Shown: positions 43,284 to 51,565 of the stretch, piece after piece
How positions within the stretch are numbered: the stretch's first letter is position 1
How the letters are laid out: each line of letters opens with the position of its first letter
Source: Bog-756 sp963737625
GTDB lineage: Bacteria > Actinomycetota > Acidimicrobiia > Acidimicrobiales > RAAP-2
Direction: 5' to 3'
Assembly: GCA_963737625.1 (NCBI GenBank)
Contig: CAVTTK010000001.1
Location: 186,001 to 250,000 of the forward strand
DNA length: 64,000 nt
Program-made: the position numbers and the translations under genes
The notes under the pieces: model-generated
What the model saw: only the letters and a program-made list of their open reading frames with translations
The model's database searches: none
Told to the model about the DNA's origin: nothing

Positions 43284-43958
43284 TTGCCGAGCATCAGGGT
43301 CTTTCTCCTCGATGACCATGAGATCGTGCGCGCTGGTCTCCGCTCCGTGCTGGAGGCCGAGGGCGACTTCGTCGTGGTCGGTGAAGCGTCCACTGCCGCA
43401 GAGGCATTGGCCCGAATCCCCCCGACCCGTCCGCACGTTGCCATCCTCGACGTTCGTCTGTCCGACGGCAGTGGCATCGATGTCTGCCGTGACATCAGGT
43501 CCAGCGATCCTGAGATCGCCTGCATCATGCTCACCTCATACGCTGATGACGAAGCACTCCTGGCCGCCGTCATGGCCGGTGCGGCCGGCTACGTCCTGAA
43601 GCAGGTGGGCGGTAGCAACCTGGTGGACAGCATCCGCGGGGTGGCCGCCGGGCGGTCCTTGCTCGATCCGGCCTTGGTCGAACGGGTCATCGAGCGAATC
43701 CAGGTCGGTCCAGTCGAGGACCCCCTCCTGGCCGGCCTCACCCCGCAGGAGCGCCGGATCCTCAACTTTGTAGCCGAAGGCCAGACCAATCGTCAGATAG
43801 CCAATGAACTGTTCCTGGCCGAAAAGACCGTGAAGAATTACGTTTCGAACCTCCTAGCGAAACTGGGCATGGAGCGTCGGGCCCAGGCGGCAAGCTACGC
43901 CACACGGGTCTCGGAACGGGCCGCCCAGGAGCGTCGAAGGGACGTCGGGGGCACCTGA
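43284..43958 (+). CDS. devR: DevR/DosR-like NarL-family response regulator
   Basis: A 224-residue regulator. The receiver domain has DD at 10-11, phospho-acceptor Asp56 in AILDVRLSDG, MLTSYADDE, and Lys in GYVLKQ. The C-terminal LuxR-type HTH reads LTPQERRILNFVAEGQTNRQ and then FLAEKTVKNYVSNLLAKLGM. The FLAEKTVKNYVS-LLAKLGMERR block is essentially that of M. tuberculosis DosR, including the DNA-contacting Lys and Asn. Start is a TTG at 43284 after GGGAG. Boxes of DosR type occur upstream of at least six genes or operons within 10 kb, so it probably controls this island. It is divergent from its likely kinase. Confidence 0.9.
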   Translation: MPSIRVFLLDDHEIVRAGLRSVLEAEGDFVVVGEASTAAEALARIPPTRPHVAILDVRLSDGSGIDVCRDIRSSDPEIACIMLTSYADDEALLAAVMAGAAGYVLKQVGGSNLVDSIRGVAAGRSLLDPALVERVIERIQVGPVEDPLLAGLTPQERRILNFVAEGQTNRQIANELFLAEKTVKNYVSNLLAKLGMERRAQAASYATRVSERAAQERRRDVGGT

Positions 43959-44285
43959 GGGCTGGGATGCGGCGCCACGATGCCCGGATTGGTGCCGACC
44001 ACACGTGGCCTTCGAGGTTGCAGATCATCCGCTAGGACCTCGGCTGAGCGCACGGTGTGGCGTCCGCCTCACGTTCGCCGGCTCACCGCTGATGCTGAAT
44101 CCGTCCCTTACGGTCGGACCTCGTTCACCAAGCATCGGCCTTCAGGCTCACCCGCGTCCTTTCGGCCCGGGCAGGTTGAGCCTTCCGATTCGCCGCACTT
44201 CCGTGCCCGGGGGCATGTATCACCTGACTGACCCGGGCACTCTCGGTGGAAGGTCGCTCTCCCTCGAGACCTCCGTCGATGTGGG
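43959..44285. other. Gap of about 330 bp without a recognisable gene
   Basis: No frame here looks conserved; two overlapping plus-strand frames (43980, 44005) have no protein-like pattern. The right end leads into the DosR-like box at 44286. A long leader or a small RNA cannot be excluded. Confidence 0.4.
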
Positions 44286-44301
44286 GTGACTTATGGCCCT
44301 A
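44286..44301 (+). promoter_or_regulatory. DosR-like box upstream of the small ORF and second Usp
   Basis: GTGACTTATGGCCCTA, preceded by GG, fits the local consensus except in the central bases. It is 72-87 bp before the ATG of the 51-residue ORF at 44373, and so would drive that ORF together with the Usp gene. Confidence 0.6.
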
Positions 44302-44372
44302 GGCAGGAGCGCATCTGTGTCATCCAATAGGGACCAGGAAGGCGCGCCAGGCGCCGGAACAAGGAGGATGCC

Positions 44373-44528
44373 ATGAAGTACTCGTCGGTACACGGCCGGA
44401 GCCTCGAGAAGGCTCGCCGTTCGAGCAGTGTGGTTATCAATCCGTACTTCATCGATGATGTTGCATTGACCCGGCGCGAGCTCGATCAGCTCCGGCGGTC
44501 TGACGTCATGGTGATCGTGCCCCGGTAG
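44373..44528 (+). CDS. Small 51-residue protein of unknown function
   Basis: AAGGAGG lies five bases before the ATG, one of the best ribosome sites in the window. The protein starts MKYSSVHGRSLEKARR and ends VMVIVPR; it is basic at the front with a short VVINPYFIDDV strand. There is no signal peptide or membrane segment. Its stop is immediately followed by the GTG region of the Usp gene, so both are in one transcript under a DosR-like box. I do not recognise the family. The ribosome site, position and box argue it is real. Confidence 0.65.
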   Translation: MKYSSVHGRSLEKARRSSSVVINPYFIDDVALTRRELDQLRRSDVMVIVPR

Positions 44529-44540
44529 GTGAGGAGGAAG

Positions 44541-45557
44541 GTGAACAAAGGAACCTCCACTCCGATGTTCGATCTGCCTCACGCCGACTCTGTCGGAGCG
44601 AGCACCATCGTGGTGGGCGTCGACGGGTCAGAGCACTCCCGCCTGGCCGTCGAGTGGGCAAGCGATGAAGCTGATCGGCGTGGTGCACCACTGAGGCTCA
44701 TCTTCGCGGAGACCGGTGGGCCCGACCGTGCCCCGCCTCGGTTCGACCCGGGCGGGACCATGGCCTCAGCCGGGCAGGCCATTGTCGATGACGGCTTCCG
44801 CCTCGTGGCCACGCGTCACCCGTCGGTCGTTACGCACGTCGAAGTCGTGAGGTGGCCTCCGGCTCTCGTACTCACTGTGGCCAGCCGTTCAGCCGAGCTC
44901 CTGGTCGTGGGTGCCCGGGGGAAAGGGGGGTTCAGGGAGCTCCTCCTCGGTTCGGTCAGCGACCAATGTATTCAGTACTCACACTGCCCGGTGGTCGTCG
45001 TCTCCGAGCGCCCGGAGGCAGTCAGCAGGAAGGGGGGCGGTCCACGGATCGTGGTTGGAGTCGATGGGTCCTTCGGATCCGCTCAAGCACTTCGCTGGGC
45101 GCTGGAGGAGGCCGTGGTTCGGTCAGCAACGGTAGAGGCCCTCTATGCGTGGCAGTTCCCGCCGATCGGTGCGTTCATATCGGGCCCACCCAAGGGCTTC
45201 AGAGCATTCGGCCAGGAAATCGTCGATGGAGCACGAGCATTTCAGAACAAGTGGGCCCCCGATGTCCACTTTGAAGTGGAAGCCCACATGGGCCCCACCG
45301 TTCCTTCGCTGCTCGATCGCTCCCGGGGGGCGGATCTCTTGGTCCTCGGTTCGAGAGGGCACGGGAGCTTTAGCGACGCTCTTCTGGGTTCGGTGGCTCA
45401 TCAGTGCGTGCGCCACGCCCACGGTGCCGTGGTCGTCACGCGGCCACCGGTGACGTCGCCCTCGTCAAGGTCGATGGATCCATCCGATGGCGACACGCCG
45501 CATTCGGTCGTTGAGGTTCGTCCGGGAATCTCAGAGCCTCGGAGCACGGCCACGTGA
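44541..45557 (+). CDS. Tandem universal stress protein (two Usp domains)
   Basis: A 338-residue protein with two Usp domains: TIVVGVDGSEHSRLAVEWAS with LLVVGARGKGGFRELLLGS, then RIVVGVDGSFGSAQALRWAL with LLVLGSRGHGSFSDALLGS. Both keep the ATP-loop glycines. It is a paralog of the Usp at 40949-41893. AGGAGG lies three bases before the GTG at 44541; GTG 44529 and ATG 44565 are alternatives. It is the second gene after a DosR-like box and the 51-residue ORF. Tandem Usp proteins are classic DosR-regulon members. Confidence 0.92.
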   Translation: MNKGTSTPMFDLPHADSVGASTIVVGVDGSEHSRLAVEWASDEADRRGAPLRLIFAETGGPDRAPPRFDPGGTMASAGQAIVDDGFRLVATRHPSVVTHVEVVRWPPALVLTVASRSAELLVVGARGKGGFRELLLGSVSDQCIQYSHCPVVVVSERPEAVSRKGGGPRIVVGVDGSFGSAQALRWALEEAVVRSATVEALYAWQFPPIGAFISGPPKGFRAFGQEIVDGARAFQNKWAPDVHFEVEAHMGPTVPSLLDRSRGADLLVLGSRGHGSFSDALLGSVAHQCVRHAHGAVVVTRPPVTSPSSRSMDPSDGDTPHSVVEVRPGISEPRSTAT

Positions 45558-45644
45558 TCGTCCCGACTGCCGGATGAGCGCCGTCACGAGCCGGAACGCG
45601 AGGCGGAGCGTTCTTTCGTACAGTGGACCGAGCAGGAGGCCGTG

Positions 45645-46562
45645 GTGACGGCAATGGCCATACGAACTGAAGGGCTGACAAAACGATACGGCCCTTCTGT
45701 CGCTTTGGATCACCTGGACCTCGAAGTGGTTCCTGGCGAAGTCATGGGCTTTCTCGGACCGAACGGGGCTGGCAAGACCACGACCATCCGGCTGTTGTTA
45801 GGGCTGGCCCGGGCCACTGAGGGGCGGGCCGAGGTCTTCGGGCTGGACTGCGAGCATCGGCCCACCGAGATCCACCGACGTCTGGCCTTCGTAGCCGGCG
45901 AAGCAAATCTTTGGCCTTCGCTTACGGGCGAAGAAACGCTGGTATTGCTGGGCCGTGTCCACGGTGCGGTGGACAACTCCTACCGGGACGAGCTGACCGA
46001 ACGGTTTGATTTCGACGCGACGAAGAAGGTACGTGCTTACTCCAAAGGGAATCGGCAGAAGCTCATCTTGATCGCCGCCCTGATGACCCGACCCGACCTG
46101 TTGGTCCTCGACGAACCGACCAGCGGGCTCGACCCGCTCATGGAGCAGGCGTTCCGGCTCAGCATCCACGAGGCTCGGGACCGCGGTCAGACGGTCTTCC
46201 TCTCATCCCACATCATGAGTGAGGTCGAGACGCTGTCGGACCGGATCGCCATTCTCCGCAATGGCGTCCTTGTCGAGGTGGGGACCCTGGCCCAGATGCG
46301 CCACCTCAGCGCCCTGAACGTGGAAATGACCTTTGAGGGTGCGGTGCCCGAACTGAGCGACGTGCCTGGAGTCTCCATTTCCTCCGTGGCCGGGCAGGTG
46401 GTGCGCTGCCACGTTCGGGGCCCGATTCAGCCCCTCCTCAACGTGTTGGCGGAGACAGGTGTCAAGGAGCTCCTGAGCCGAGAACCGTCCCTGGAGGAGC
46501 TCTTTCTGTCCCAGTACGGTGACGACAAGCCGGTCTCCCCTGGGCACCACGTTGCCGACTGA
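45645..46562 (+). CDS. ABC transporter ATP-binding protein (drug/antibiotic exporter type)
   Basis: A 305-residue ATPase with Walker A GPNGAGKTT, Q-loop VAGEANLWPSL, signature YSKGNRQKLIL (variant of LSGGQ), Walker B LLVLDEPTSGLDP and switch His in LSSHIMSEV. A C-terminal regulatory domain follows. AGGAGG lies five bases before GTG 45645; an ATG at 45654 is also possible. It overlaps the next permease gene by 44 bp. The pair resembles the Rv1218c-Rv1217c tetronasin-type exporter. Confidence 0.92.
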   Translation: MTAMAIRTEGLTKRYGPSVALDHLDLEVVPGEVMGFLGPNGAGKTTTIRLLLGLARATEGRAEVFGLDCEHRPTEIHRRLAFVAGEANLWPSLTGEETLVLLGRVHGAVDNSYRDELTERFDFDATKKVRAYSKGNRQKLILIAALMTRPDLLVLDEPTSGLDPLMEQAFRLSIHEARDRGQTVFLSSHIMSEVETLSDRIAILRNGVLVEVGTLAQMRHLSALNVEMTFEGAVPELSDVPGVSISSVAGQVVRCHVRGPIQPLLNVLAETGVKELLSREPSLEELFLSQYGDDKPVSPGHHVAD

Positions 46563-48198
46563 TGTCACGGTCGGAGGGTCCATCCCGACCGCTCGTTCGG
46601 GGAGGTGGGTGATCGCCGGGGTGACCGCTCGGAAGGCGGCCCGGTCCGGAACGATCTGGGGCGGCATCTTCGGGCTCGCCACTGCATCGTCGGCGCTGAG
46701 CTACGCCAAGCTCTACAAGACCCAGTTCCAGCGCCACGCCCTGGCCTCGGCCTACGGATCCAACAAGGCGACAGCGGCCCTGTTCGGGCCGGCGCCACAG
46801 CTCCAGACGGTGGCCGGCTTCACTGCCTTCAAGATCGGCATGTCCCTGATGGTGGCAGGAGCGGTCTGGGGGCTGCTGGCCAGCACCCGGCTACTCCGGG
46901 GCGAGGAGGACGAAGGGAGGTGGGATCTGTTGGTGGCCGGCCGGACGACAACGAAGGGGGCGGCCGGCCAGGGCCTGGGCGGCCTGGCGGCCGGTGTCGC
47001 GGCGTTGTGGGCCGTCACCGCCATCATCACCGTGCTCACCGGATTGACCCCGAGCGTCTCGATCTCAGCCGGACCGGCGCTCTACTTCGCCTTGGCCATG
47101 GTGGCGACCGCCGCGATGTTCTTGGGTGTCGGCGCACTGACCAGCCAGCTGGCCGCCACCCGCCGGCAGGCCGCCGGCTATGCCGCTGTGGTCCTCGGGG
47201 TGACCTACGGCATTCGGATGATTGCCGATGCCGGAGTCGGGCTCCACGGGCTCGTCTGGATATCCCCGATCGGTTGGGTCGAGGAGCTCAGGCCCCTCAC
47301 CGGCGCTCAGCCCCTGGCCTTGCTGCCGATCATTGGGTTCACCGGGGTCACCGCGCTTGTCGCGGTCAATTTGGCCGGAAAGCGCGACGTCGGAGCCAGT
47401 TTCGTCCCCGACCGGGCCTCGCCCCGATCACGACCCCTGTTGCTCAAGGGGCCGACGTGGCTGTCCGTCCGCCTCAACCGATCCACCATCATCGGCTGGT
47501 GGGTGGCGATCGCCGTCTCCGGGCTCCTGTACGGGTTGATAGCCAAGGCCGCTGGGTCCACGATCTCAGGATCCTCGGTCCATGCGGTGTTCTCCAGGCT
47601 CGGTGCCACCGGGAGCGGGGCCGAGGCGGTCCTCGGGGTCTGCTTCCTCGTCATCGGCGTCTTGGTGGCCTCCCTGGGCGCAGGTCAGCTCACAGCTGCC
47701 CGTCGGGAGGAGTCCACGGGCCGGCTCGACCACCTGCTCGCCAGGCCGGTGTCCCGGACCGGCTGGCTCGGTGGTCGGCTGCTGGTGGCACTGTTGGTCC
47801 TGGTGATGGGTGGACTTGGTGCGGGATTCTTCACCTGGTTGGGGGTCGCCAGCCAGAGCTCCGGCATAGGATTGGTCACCCTGCTCGGTGCCGGTCTCAA
47901 CCTGGTTCCGCCGGCCGTCGTGATCGTGGGCATCGGCGTGCTCGCCTTCGGCGTGATCCCGCGGGCAACCTCGGTGGCGGTCTACGGCTATCTGGGTTGG
48001 TCGCTGCTCGTCGTGGTCGTTGGCGGCATCGGCGCAGTCGACCGTTGGATCCTCGACACGTCAGTGTTCCACCAGATGGCGTCAGCGCCGGCGAGGCCGC
48101 CTGACTGGCTGGCGAACTGTGTCATGGTGCTGATCGGAGCCGCATTCATGCTCCTTGGAGCCGTGGCCTTCAGGCACCGAGACATTCAAGGGCCCTGA
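46519..48198 (+). CDS. ABC exporter permease (tetronasin/anibiotic-type, 12 TM)
   Basis: A 559-residue membrane protein with about twelve helices in two similar halves. Each half has a cytoplasmic LLRGEEDEGRWDLLVAGR-like segment (second copy AARREESTGRLDHLLARPV), which is the hallmark of this permease family. The frame opens inside the ATPase gene, so translation is coupled. It presumably exports a hydrophobic compound. No DosR-like box is seen directly upstream of this pair. Confidence 0.9.
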   Translation: MTTSRSPLGTTLPTDVTVGGSIPTARSGRWVIAGVTARKAARSGTIWGGIFGLATASSALSYAKLYKTQFQRHALASAYGSNKATAALFGPAPQLQTVAGFTAFKIGMSLMVAGAVWGLLASTRLLRGEEDEGRWDLLVAGRTTTKGAAGQGLGGLAAGVAALWAVTAIITVLTGLTPSVSISAGPALYFALAMVATAAMFLGVGALTSQLAATRRQAAGYAAVVLGVTYGIRMIADAGVGLHGLVWISPIGWVEELRPLTGAQPLALLPIIGFTGVTALVAVNLAGKRDVGASFVPDRASPRSRPLLLKGPTWLSVRLNRSTIIGWWVAIAVSGLLYGLIAKAAGSTISGSSVHAVFSRLGATGSGAEAVLGVCFLVIGVLVASLGAGQLTAARREESTGRLDHLLARPVSRTGWLGGRLLVALLVLVMGGLGAGFFTWLGVASQSSGIGLVTLLGAGLNLVPPAVVIVGIGVLAFGVIPRATSVAVYGYLGWSLLVVVVGGIGAVDRWILDTSVFHQMASAPARPPDWLANCVMVLIGAAFMLLGAVAFRHRDIQGP

Positions 48199-48235
48199 CC
48201 TCGGGTCCGTGACCGGCACCTTGGGTTACTCAGCT

Positions 48236-48296
48236 GTCAGGCGTCAGGCGTCAGGCGTCAGGCGTCAGGCGTCAGGCGTCAGGCGTCAGGCGTCTG
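48236..48296. repeat. Tandem repeat of 7-bp unit GCGTCAG (about eight copies)
   Basis: Seven perfect GCGTCAG units run from 48241 to 48289, preceded by a partial GTCAG and followed by a GCGTCTG variant. The array lies between convergent genes, after the permease stop and before the SGNH hydrolase stop. The length may vary by slippage. The unit is not a multiple of three, but no gene is crossed. Confidence 0.9.
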
Positions 48297-48340
48297 GTGA
48301 CCGCGTGACCGACATCCCGAGAGCCTGAACCAGGGGTTCC

Positions 48341-49270
48341 TCATCGCTCTGTCCGCGGCGCGGTGCAACTCGTACTGGGAATGGTGGTGGACCCGGACTG
48401 AGTAAGTGGGCGGAGACCCAGTGCGGCCAACGGTGGCGTCAGGAGCCCCCGGGCGAAGCGACGGCTCCCGACCGAAGGGGTTCCGATCCCGTTGCTGCCC
48501 GGTGCATCGCAATGTATGGCGTCCGGACCTCCGAACCGGACCTGTTGGTGTCCGTCGATGCAGGCGATGCCCTTGACCGGCTGACAGGGAAGGTACATGG
48601 TCCATCCCAGGCCAGGCCCCGAAATGGCCGCAGCCGCATCCGTTGCGTAGGCCCAGCCCTCCGACGAGGCCAGCACCGACATCATGGAGTTGAAGGCCGG
48701 GTCTCCGTTGTACCCCTCCTGGGCCCGGCCCGTCCAGCCCTCGGGCACGTCGGGATTTCTGGCCGGGCTGGCCGAGAGGATGATCCGGGCCCCCTCTCGG
48801 GAGGCAAATTCCCCCATGGTCCGCAACGCACCCCGGTACGCTGCCAGGATCTCCGACAGCCTGTACGCCGTAGTGGGCCTGGTGATGCATGCGTGAGCAG
48901 ACACCCCGGGATTGCCCGTGAATGCGAGCACCACCACCTTGGGCCGTTCGGAATCCACCGCTGCCCTGAAAGACAAAGAGCCACTCCCGAAGGGGGGCGA
49001 TGCCCGGTAGCCGGCCCAGAGGTCACATGGACTGGCGCCGATCCCGGCGAGTACCACGGTGTCCGCCTGAGGCGGCGATAGGCCGGTCACATCGGTGGTG
49101 GCTGCGGCCACGAGCGAATCCCCGACTATGAGCACCACCGGTCTGTCCTGAGCGCCTGTTCCGGCGCTGCCGCAGGCCGCCGTGGCGCTTGCTACCACGA
49201 TGAAGGATGCGACGAGCATGCGGGTTCCACGGATCGGGGAAGGCACTCGGCGTGACCCGGAGGCATGCAT
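48341..49270 (-). CDS. SGNH/GDSL-type secreted lipoprotein hydrolase
   Basis: A protein of about 309 residues with a lipoprotein signal (FIVVASATAACG, lipobox Cys) and SGNH blocks: VLIVGDSLV with the catalytic Ser, then AFTGNPGV with the Asn, and GPDAIHCD giving the Asp-xx-His pair. Such proteins are esterases or acyl/acetyl hydrolases acting at the cell surface. The start is uncertain: ATG 49270 is given, and GTG 49276 and GTG 49324 are also in frame. It is divergent from the aldehyde dehydrogenase gene. Confidence 0.8.
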   Translation of the reverse strand: MHASGSRRVPSPIRGTRMLVASFIVVASATAACGSAGTGAQDRPVVLIVGDSLVAAATTDVTGLSPPQADTVVLAGIGASPCDLWAGYRASPPFGSGSLSFRAAVDSERPKVVVLAFTGNPGVSAHACITRPTTAYRLSEILAAYRGALRTMGEFASREGARIILSASPARNPDVPEGWTGRAQEGYNGDPAFNSMMSVLASSEGWAYATDAAAAISGPGLGWTMYLPCQPVKGIACIDGHQQVRFGGPDAIHCDAPGSNGIGTPSVGSRRFARGLLTPPLAALGLRPLTQSGSTTIPSTSCTAPRTER

Positions 49271-49433
49271 GGGCACAGTCAACCCCGGCTCGACCCCACG
49301 CTCCAGGGTCGAAAGCCTCTTCACCCTCCCCGGGCGAAGTAGGTGCGAGCTCCCCGACGCTGGCTCTGGCCCGACCGCTCAGCACCGGGTCGGCCGGTCG
49401 TCCAGGCTGCACGTGGCCGGGATACGAATGAAG

Positions 49434-49449
49434 GTGACCTTCGGCCCTA
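49434..49449 (+). promoter_or_regulatory. DosR-like box upstream of the ALDH operon
   Basis: GTGACCTTCGGCCCTA, identical to the box ahead of the ferritin-like gene at 38243-38258 and in the same orientation with respect to its gene. It lies 114-129 bp before the ATG. Confidence 0.6.
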
Positions 49450-49562
49450 GTCGGTCTGCCCCTCCATCCCTAACCTCTATCACGAGCGAACGGTCACGGG
49501 ACATTGATTCATGTGACGAAGTGGAAGTTCGACACCTCAGCAGCGGCACCCAGGAGGACATG

Positions 49563-51131
49563 ATGACCCTGACTGCAGACCCGGCCACTCCAGAAGCCAC
49601 ACCGACAGGGAGTGCTTTTGTCGCTCCCGGTCGACCGGGAAGCGTGGTCGAAGTCAAGGCCCGCTACGACAACTTCATCGGAGGGAAATGGGTGGCACCG
49701 GTCCACGGTCACTACATGGCCAACGTGAGCCCGGTGACCGGCCAGCCCTTCTGCGAGGTGGCCAGGTCGAGTGCAGAGGATGTCGAACTGGCTCTCGATG
49801 CTGCCCATGCGGCCAAAGAAGCCTGGGGCGAGACCTCACTCACGGAGCGGGCGGCGGTGCTCAATGCCATCGCTGACGCCATCGAATCGAACCTTGAGAT
49901 GCTGGCCGTGGCCGAGAGCTGGGAAAACGGTAAGCCGGTGCGTGAGACCCTGGCCGCTGACATCCCCCTGGCCGCTGACCATTTCCGCTACTTCGCTGGG
50001 GCGACCCGGTCCCTCGAGGGTCGATCGACGGAGATTGACAAGGACACGGTGGCCTACCACTTCCACGAGCCGCTCGGCGTCGTCGGACAGATCATCCCCT
50101 TCAACTTTCCGATCCTGATGGCAGCGTGGAAGATCGCTCCGGCCTTGGCCGCCGGCAACTGCACCGTGGTCAAGCCGGCGTCCCCCACTCCCTGGTCCAT
50201 CCTGAAACTGGCCGAGGTCATCGCCGACGTCGTGCCGCCGGGGGTGATCAACATCGTGACCGGACCCGGGGGTGAGATCGGCAAGGCGTTGGCCACGAGC
50301 CCGCGGATTGCCAAGATTGGTTTCACCGGTGAGACCACCACCGGGCGGCTGATTATGCAGTATGCGGCCCAGAATCTCATCCCGTCCACGGTTGAGTTGG
50401 GCGGAAAGTCCCCGAACATCTTCTTCGCCGATGTGATGGAAGCGGACGATGAGTTCCTGGACAAGGCCATCGAGGGATTGGTGCTCTACGCATTCAACAA
50501 GGGGGAGGTGTGCACGTGTCCGTCGAGGGCGCTCATCCATGAGTCGATCTACGACCGGTTCATGGAACGGTGCCTCGACCGGATCGCCGACATCCGACAG
50601 GGCAACCCGCTCGACCCCGCCACCATGATCGGGCCTCAGGTCTCGACCCAACAGATCGAGAAGATCGCCTCGTATGTCGATATCGGACGTCAGGAAGGTG
50701 CCGAGTGCCTGATTGGTGGAGAACGAGCCCATCTGGGAGGGGAGCTCGAGGACGGCTACTACTTCGAGCCGACCGTCCTGAAGGGTCATAACCAGATGCG
50801 AGTGTTTCAAGAGGAGATCTTCGGCCCTGTCCTCGCCGTCACCACCTTCACTGACGAGGCCGATGCGGTCAGGATCGCCAACGACACGCTCTACGGACTT
50901 GGAGCCGGCGTTTGGACCCGCAACGGCAATCTGGCCTACCGAATGGGTCGGGCCATCAAGGCCGGTCGCGTGTGGACCAACTGCTACCACCTCTATCCGG
51001 CGGGTGCGGCATTCGGTGGGTACAAGATTTCCGGTGTCGGCCGCGAGAACCATCAGATGATGTTGGAGCACTACTCGCAGACGAAGAATCTGCTGGTCAG
51101 CTACAGCACCAAACCGCTCGGGTTCTTCTAG
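49563..51131 (+). CDS. NAD-dependent aldehyde dehydrogenase (ExaC/AldA-like)
   Basis: A 522-residue aldehyde dehydrogenase. The cofactor region is IIPFNFPILMAAWKIAPALA, the general base is in VELGGKSPN, and the nucleophilic Cys is in FNKGEVCTCPSRAL. The C-terminal GGYKISGVGRENH block is standard. The ATG at 49563 follows AGGAGG by five bases. It is followed by DUF779 and a zinc alcohol dehydrogenase, as in the M. tuberculosis Rv0458-Rv0459 pair. The three could oxidise an alcohol to an acid via the aldehyde. A DosR-like box lies 114 bp upstream. Confidence 0.93.
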   Translation: MTLTADPATPEATPTGSAFVAPGRPGSVVEVKARYDNFIGGKWVAPVHGHYMANVSPVTGQPFCEVARSSAEDVELALDAAHAAKEAWGETSLTERAAVLNAIADAIESNLEMLAVAESWENGKPVRETLAADIPLAADHFRYFAGATRSLEGRSTEIDKDTVAYHFHEPLGVVGQIIPFNFPILMAAWKIAPALAAGNCTVVKPASPTPWSILKLAEVIADVVPPGVINIVTGPGGEIGKALATSPRIAKIGFTGETTTGRLIMQYAAQNLIPSTVELGGKSPNIFFADVMEADDEFLDKAIEGLVLYAFNKGEVCTCPSRALIHESIYDRFMERCLDRIADIRQGNPLDPATMIGPQVSTQQIEKIASYVDIGRQEGAECLIGGERAHLGGELEDGYYFEPTVLKGHNQMRVFQEEIFGPVLAVTTFTDEADAVRIANDTLYGLGAGVWTRNGNLAYRMGRAIKAGRVWTNCYHLYPAGAAFGGYKISGVGRENHQMMLEHYSQTKNLLVSYSTKPLGFF

Positions 51132-51146
51132 GTCGAGGCGACCCAC

Positions 51147-51551
51147 ATGGGTAGCTCGGCAGAGACAGCGGGGGTGACGGCGACGCCGGTTGCGCTCGCC
51201 GCCATCGCCGAACTCATCAGCCGACGAGGGCCGTTGATGTTCTTCCAGTCGGGCGGGTGCTGTGACGGGAGCCTGCCCATGTGCTTTGACGACGGCGAAC
51301 TGGTGATCGGAGAACACGACGTCCTCCTTGGCACTGTCGGTGGCTGCGCCTTTTACATCGATCACCGGCAGTACGAAGCATGGAAGCACACCCAGCTGAT
51401 CCTCGACGTCGGCTCAGGAGAGCCCGAGGGCTTCTCACTGCCCGCCGGGGACGGCCGTCACTTCATCGTGAATTCGCGGGTGTTCGACCAGGACGAACTA
51501 GTAGCTCGGAGCCTGCGGGATCGATCAGATCAGAACCAGCCCAGGAAGTAG
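51147..51551 (+). CDS. DUF779 protein
   Basis: A 134-residue protein with the DUF779 hallmarks: LMFFQSGGCCDGSLPMC near residues 31-46, GGCAFYIDHRQYEAWKH and GEPEGFSLPAGDGRHF. The clustered cysteines suggest a metal or redox site, but no activity is established. It follows aldehyde dehydrogenases in many actinobacteria, as here with a 15-bp gap, and is thought to assist them. The gene lies between ALDH and ADH in one operon. Confidence 0.88.
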   Translation: MGSSAETAGVTATPVALAAIAELISRRGPLMFFQSGGCCDGSLPMCFDDGELVIGEHDVLLGTVGGCAFYIDHRQYEAWKHTQLILDVGSGEPEGFSLPAGDGRHFIVNSRVFDQDELVARSLRDRSDQNQPRK

Positions 51552-51565
51552 CGAAGGAGCTTGCC

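Noticed and set aside
46605..48104. Plus-strand Arg-rich frame of 499 residues
   Set aside because: Same-strand shadow of the ABC permease in another frame.
48236..48296. Possible CRISPR array
   Set aside because: The units are 7 bp and contiguous with no unique spacers; the CCAG tract and dispersed repeats also lack regular spacing, and no cas genes are present.
49836..51389. Minus-strand 517-residue frame
   Set aside because: Antisense to the aldehyde dehydrogenase.
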